The notes under the pieces: model-generated
Told to the model about the DNA's origin: nothing
The model's database searches: none
Seen by the model: the letters and a program-made list of their open reading frames with translations, nothing else
In this document: positions 60,201 through 64,000 of the stretch, piece by piece
How positions within the stretch are numbered: the stretch's first letter is position 1
Layout of the letters: every line of letters begins with the position of its first letter
Program-made: the position numbers and the translations under genes
NCBI GenBank assembly: GCA_963921425.1
Contig: OY992836.1
Coordinates: 4,169,825-4,233,824 of the forward strand
DNA length: 64,000 nucleotides
Reading direction: 5' to 3'
Source of the DNA: Dryas octopetala
Lineage: Eukaryota; Streptophyta; Magnoliopsida; Rosales; Rosaceae

Positions 60201-63006
60201 CATGCCCATAATTTCTTTTTTCTTAAATAGTCAGCAAATGCCAATGAAATGCCCATGAGCTTTAGTTCATGTGGCATTGGGAAGAGGGAGTGTAAAGGGT
60301 TAGATCCTAACTTTGAGCTTTGTTGTAAGCAAAAAAAAAAATATCCATTAAAATATATAAGGGTAATATACCTTCAAATCTGCTTTTGCTCTCTTCCGAG
60401 CAGCTAGTAGTTCTTCAAGAATTTCAGGAAGTATTCCCTGAAAGCATATTATGATACATATTTATATTTGCCCCTTTTTTATTAATACAAAATTAAAGAT
60501 ACGTCATACACAATAAATAAAAAGCTTTTAGAAGTTGGCATCTTTGATGAGAAAAGGAACCCACAACTAATACCATTTAAAAACAATCACCTTCTGCAAA
60601 TTTGATTTAACAAATGTTTCTCCAGATGGCGTTTTGTTGAAACATTCTGGAGGGAGGTTGAGTTTGCGAACATCTTCAGGTGTCACCTTCACAGAGACGA
60701 AGGGATTTTGGCCAAAAGTTTCTCAGTTAGAACTTATTTGATGTTAGATAATAAAATTAATTTTAAAATACATAAAAGGCAAATAACAGAAAAAAAAAAA
60801 AAAAAAAAAAAAAGAGTCAGAACTACCAGAGTGCAATAGCATAAATTATACGCCATCATGATTGATGGATATAAAGATGCAAAATCCAAAGTTGCAATTG
60901 GCTTTTCATAGAATCCTGCCTTTGCTTCTAAAACCTGGATTTGAAAATTCAGACTATCAAAACTTGTATACTGTCTGATACCATCCAAAGCCAGTAAGGC
61001 AGACAAGGGAAGCATCATATGCATACAGAAAGAAAAAAAAATAGAAACAATAAATACTAGGTTACAACATGAAATTTGTAAACTTAAGCATATATTGGTA
61101 TCCTTACTATTGCCTTAAATGATTACAAATAATATTATGCATTCACAAATCTTAACCACATCTAACTCCGTTAGCTAGTCTTATAGACCTCCAGTAAATT
61201 TTTCTTTTACATTTAAAGATATTCCTAGACCATACGTGATTGCACATTCCTTTTCAAGCACCATGTTCCAATTTACTGCATAATCCTCAATATCCTCAAC
61301 TTGAAAATAACCAACCGAATGCCCTGGGTTCAAACTGTGGGAGCAAAGGGAAAAGACTATCTTGTTGTGTTGTTTTCAATTACTGTCAAATAGAAAATCA
61401 TGGTAATAACAATGCTTGTAGCAAAAATAGTAATAGTTTCAATATTCACCCTAGACATCCAAAATCAACTCCAATATTTTACTTTTATAAGAAACATATT
61501 TTATATTTTTGCAAAACATCACATGTTTTTTAGAAGAAACAAATTTTATTTCTATGAAAAATTGGTTACATAGCAGCGGACAAGAAGTCCATGAAAAGAA
61601 AGAAACATCCAGAAGAGCTAAAAACTATCAGCTACTATAGAATAAGGTTACAAACAAGTCAAAACAAAACAAAGAAGACTTAGACCCTAGCATTTTAACA
61701 CACAGCAGCCTTCCGATCAAGCAAAATAGTAGAGAAAGGGAGATCTCCAAATTCTGAAGAAACTGATGCCCAAAGTGAGGCCCAAAAGTTAACGCTGTAC
61801 CATAATTCTTCCTGCCCATCGCCAAACTTATCTCAAAAATTCCTTTATTCATTTCCAGCCAATAACCCACATAACAACAAGCACCAAGCAGAGTTACCAT
61901 ATTCATATAACATTGGTGTTCATTTAGGAAGCCAAGACTTATTTAAGCTGAAGATAAGCCTTCAATTAAGCTAATTAAACAATCAGACCTTAAAGGCTTA
62001 AACCAATCAATTAGACCTTAATTTAAGCTAACAGACTTAATTTAGGCTAAATGCTTACTAACCAACCATTAAGTTAAATGACCAATACCCAGCCTATATC
62101 AACAACAACCATCTTTATTGAACCACTCCTTAATCTGAAAATATTTAGAGTAATTTAGTTCTAAAATTGTACTTTGTCAAAATGTTAAAGACACATTGCT
62201 ATGATAAAGAATGGGAGAAAATTTTGGGTGGATTGATCTTCAATTTCATAGAGTACTCCCTACCCATTTATTACAAGCGAAGACCTCATTTAGAATAAAG
62301 CCAGTGAAATACAAAATTATACTGCTGTGGACAAGTTGGTCCCCCTGCAATAGTAAGAAATGAAAGCTACCTCTAATCCACTATCTCTTCAATCCTTCAA
62401 ATTTTACAAAGTAAAAATTATGGTCAAAAATTTAAGAAATGTAGATTGAGAAACATTATTAGTTTGGCAGTTCAAATAAATATAAGAGGTCTATTTAAAA
62501 AACATGCCCATAAATCTGCAAATAAAACTAAAGTTCATAGACTGAAACATCCACCCAAGAAAGACAATAATCTATTTTATACAACCGAGAACCTTTATTA
62601 GTGACTTATAAGACAAGACAATTCAGAGAGACAGTAGTGCTGAAAGATTGATATTATAAGATGATGCATCATAAGAAACTTAAAGGGCAGTCAAAAAGAT
62701 GAACTTACAGTGGCACCTTCATATGTTCCTTGTTCAGATCCAGCCTGTTTGACATTTGGAATAAGAAGGTTCTTTTGTTTTGCCTTCCTAAGAAGTTGAG
62801 AAAGCACCTGAAAAACAATGGGTCAATGTTCTAAAATCTAAATCTTTTTATCACAATTCATCATTTCAAAAACTTGCTATATTAACCTTGATGCTCTGCC
62901 CTCTGGAAAGAAGAAAGGAAATGGGAACACCTGTGACTCGAGCCATCTCTACATAATTGTAAATAAACATCAGTTTGTCCAAAAGCCTCTGGGGTAGGTA
63001 AGCATC
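51300..63006 (-). CDS. POLD1: DNA polymerase delta catalytic subunit, C-terminal half (5' part outside window)
   Basis: Exons, 5' to 3' on the - strand: 63006-62887, 62807-62709, 60934-60827, 60686-60591, 60437-60372, 60114-60058, 59960-59873, 59770-59691, 56909-56796, 56223-56109, 56028-55856, 55707-55636, 53991-53917, 53827-53738, 53603-53443, 51931-51858, 51751-51664, 51387-51300. They sum to 1,764 nt (587 codons plus TGA), in frame across every GT-AG junction. Family B polymerase motifs are all present: motif A '[16 protein letters not shown]', motif B '[12 protein letters not shown]', motif C '[12 protein letters not shown]'. The C-terminus has the CysA zinc site ('CIGCK', '[12 protein letters not shown]') and the CysB iron-sulphur site ('[14 protein letters not shown]', 'RDCP'). 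The protein ends '[12 protein letters not shown]'. The enzyme copies mainly the lagging strand in the nucleus and proofreads with an exonuclease encoded further upstream. Introns carry four LINE pieces, and the LTR starting at 63132 lies in or next to the upstream intron. The product should be normal if these are spliced out. Confidence 0.96.
52060..53440. other. POLD1 intron sequence, unclassified
   Basis: Intron between exons 51858-51931 and 53443-53603. At 52260-52640 is a comparatively GC-rich segment ('ctctacgctacgcccggttc', 'gagaggagtttacttgctcg') unlike its surroundings. It may be an old repeat, but no ends or coding signals were found. Confidence 0.35.
54120..55004 (+). mobile_element. 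LINE (L1-type) 3' fragment in a POLD1 intron
   Basis: Frames read '[20 protein letters not shown]' and then, with frame shifts, 'DHLFLHCSF'-type text and 'DCYCLWAKD', the zf-RVT region at the end of plant L1 ORF2. Upstream, '[11 protein letters not shown]' is a frame-shifted relative of the segment in the other LINE. It ends in an A-rich tail (54995-55004). It is antisense to POLD1, with a deletion in the middle. Confidence 0.7.
57061..57325 (+). repeat. 133-bp tandem duplication at the 5' end of a LINE fragment
   Basis: 'cactcatggtgcatttggat' starts at 57061 and 57194, and both copies run through 'ggtatcatcaaagaggaaag' to 'ggttgactttaatac'. Only a few bases differ. The second copy runs directly into the LINE reading frame. 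Confidence 0.9.
57255..58748 (+). mobile_element. 5'-truncated LINE (L1-type) in a POLD1 intron
   Basis: The translation reads '[20 protein letters not shown]' and '[20 protein letters not shown]', the end of the reverse transcriptase region. It continues with '[20 protein letters not shown]', '[20 protein letters not shown]' and a zf-RVT domain ('[20 protein letters not shown]', '[20 protein letters not shown]'). At least two stops or frameshifts are present, such as after GKWL. A poly(A) tail ends at 58748. It is antisense to POLD1, and the 156-aa frame at 57612-58082 is part of it. Confidence 0.9.
58850..59090 (-). mobile_element. Short LINE 3' fragment
   Basis: On the - strand, '[20 protein letters not shown]' followed by '[16 protein letters not shown]' resembles the last residues of plant L1 ORF2 ('WNERNRRIFED...LWDRVRFLASLW'). 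It is in the same orientation as POLD1. No ends were resolved. Confidence 0.6.
59222..59375 (+). repeat. 83-bp imperfect tandem duplication
   Basis: 'gactgggcccacctccctag' occurs at 59222 and 59305, each followed by 'gcagaaaggtgagg' and 'agagttggg'. It is purine-rich, in a POLD1 intron, and has no coding support. Confidence 0.8.
61545..61912 (-). mobile_element. LINE 3' fragment in a POLD1 intron
   Basis: On the - strand the text encodes '[10 protein letters not shown]' and, in another frame, '[20 protein letters not shown]' and 'LLDRKAAVC', characteristic of the C-terminal end of plant L1 ORF2. The frames are broken. An A-rich stretch near 61545-61560 may be part of its tail. Confidence 0.65.
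61913..62700. other. POLD1 intron, AT-rich, nothing further recognised
   Basis: Repeated 'aagctaattaa', 'ttaatttaagctaa' text at 61940-62080. No gene or element boundary was found. Confidence 0.4.
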
Positions 63007-63131
63007 CTGCAATGAAACAAAAGTTGATTATTTGCGGCACATAGTTTGAAATCGATTTTCTTTTATTTAAAGTTGCATTGATGATAAGTTTCGTCAATGT
63101 TACACCAATACAGAATAAAAGTTACGATATG

Positions 63132-63562
63132 TGATGTAGGACAGGAGCAAAGGCTGCTGTCTTGCTCCAATAATAGGGCAAAAACCACAGTATAAAGGAA
63201 AATCCAGCAATAACAGTAGAAAAGAGAGAGAAAAAGCTATAGAATCAAAGTTGGAACGTAGATAGATGAGTTCTAGGGTTTAGGAACCCAAAAGAAGCTC
63301 TCACATCAGAAATCTCTGAATAATATTATGCCAAAAACTGTCTATTACAACCTAAACCTTAAGCTTATACAGGGAAACATAAACCTAAGATAACTAGGAA
63401 AAGCATAAACCTAAACTAACTAGGAAAACATAAAGTAAAATTACCTTAAAAGACCTAATGAAACAAGGAAACTAGACTCTAAATCCAGCTAGGAAATAAA
63501 AATTAAAAAGCTACTAAAAAATAATAATAAGTCTTGGAACCCTAGGAGATGCTCCTGCATCA
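63132..63562 (-). mobile_element. LTR of a retrotransposon upstream of the first visible POLD1 exon
   Basis: The boundaries TGATGTAGGACAGGAGC (left) and GCTCCTGCATCA (right) are imperfect inverted ends of TG...CA type, 431 bp apart. The body has 'ctagggttt' and 'cttatacaggg' text usual in plant LTRs. On the - strand the adjacent sequence 'cccaacccggtggtg' sits just before the LTR, as expected if this is the 3' LTR of an element extending past 64000. Confidence 0.65.
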
Positions 63563-64000
63563 ACACCACCGGGTTGGGAAAAAGTCGACTCCGGCGAGTA
63601 AGTCTTTACGACTTCTGCGGAAAATCCAGATAAACTCTTCTTGAACTTATAGTCTTGAAATTGATATCTTCCTTTCCAACAAAGAGATATTTGGAATATT
63701 TGATCCTTCTTAAATAGTTAGCTTTATTGTCCATGATCAATCTCGCATTCCATAATTTCTTCACATCAGTTTTCATTTGATTTACAAAATCGATCAGGTT
63801 CTTAGCAATCTTGAAGTTCATTGCATCAACTACAATGAAATCAACATATTCAGAAGCATTATTTCCTATAGAGTCTTGGGACTTCAGGATTGTGGGCTCA
63901 ATGTCTATGATGTCTTCAAGAATTTCCTGTACCACCTTATCTTCAAAAAAATTTCAGACCCAACATTTTCTTTACTCACCAGATTCTTTGTCAAAAGTTT
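63563..64000 (-). mobile_element. Internal sequence of the same retrotransposon, unidentified ORF
   Basis: The frame 63935-63606 (- strand, 109 aa) reads 'MVQEILEDIIDIEPTILKSQ' and ends 'RRVYLDFPQKS'. It shows no protease, reverse transcriptase, RNase H or integrase motif. It could be a lineage-specific ORF between pol and the LTR, or a captured host fragment. The frame appears open to the left on the - strand beyond the ATG given. Confidence 0.4.

Overview
This is plant nuclear DNA, almost certainly from a eudicot. It is AT-rich, its genes are split by GT-AG introns, and most of it is transposable elements. Two host genes are supported. One is a RING E3 ligase of the RGLG/copine family (closest by eye to Arabidopsis RGLG3), on the + strand at 33.8-43.7 kb, complete in 11 coding exons. 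The other is POLD1, the catalytic subunit of DNA polymerase delta, on the - strand at 51.3-63.0 kb; its last 18 exons are in the window and its N-terminal half lies past the right edge. The two are tail to tail. Their Arabidopsis counterparts are, to my knowledge, neighbours (At5g63960 and At5g63970), so this looks like a conserved gene pair expanded by insertions.

Left part (1-31.3 kb): repeats only. An LTR copy (1-1250) carries a small Mutator-type MITE. A degenerate Ty3/gypsy integrase follows, then a dead FAR1/MULE-transposase ORF. That ORF is split near its start codon by an 11.4-kb PIF/Harbinger element. The Harbinger element has its own two broken genes (Myb-like ORF1 and DDE transposase), a nested 3.3-kb hAT element with perfect TIRs and 8-bp target duplication, a post-insertion tandem duplication, and a nested 2.8-kb solo LTR. 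Further right are another hAT-like element, a long-TIR element holding a solo LTR, a solo LTR nested inside another solo LTR (23.9-28.4 kb), and a fourth large solo LTR (28.6-31.3 kb).

Middle (31.3-43.7 kb): the RGLG gene. Its first coding intron carries a Pack-MULE-like element with long TIRs that contains a piece of a PIN auxin efflux carrier gene, plus a nested foldback element and a tRNA-derived SINE. Another intron holds a Tourist-like MITE with a nested foldback element, and a MULE MITE.

Right part (43.7-64 kb): the intergenic space has a three-layer nest (copia, then solo LTR, then hAT) and two long-TIR MULE-like elements. POLD1 follows, with four LINE fragments in its introns, and an LTR whose element runs off the right edge sits in or next to the intron before the first visible exon. 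Both host genes keep intact reading frames across their visible exons despite the insertions.

Boundaries of mobile elements rest on terminal repeats and target-site duplications read directly by eye. Family names rest on recognisable protein motifs or on TSD length. No searches could be run.
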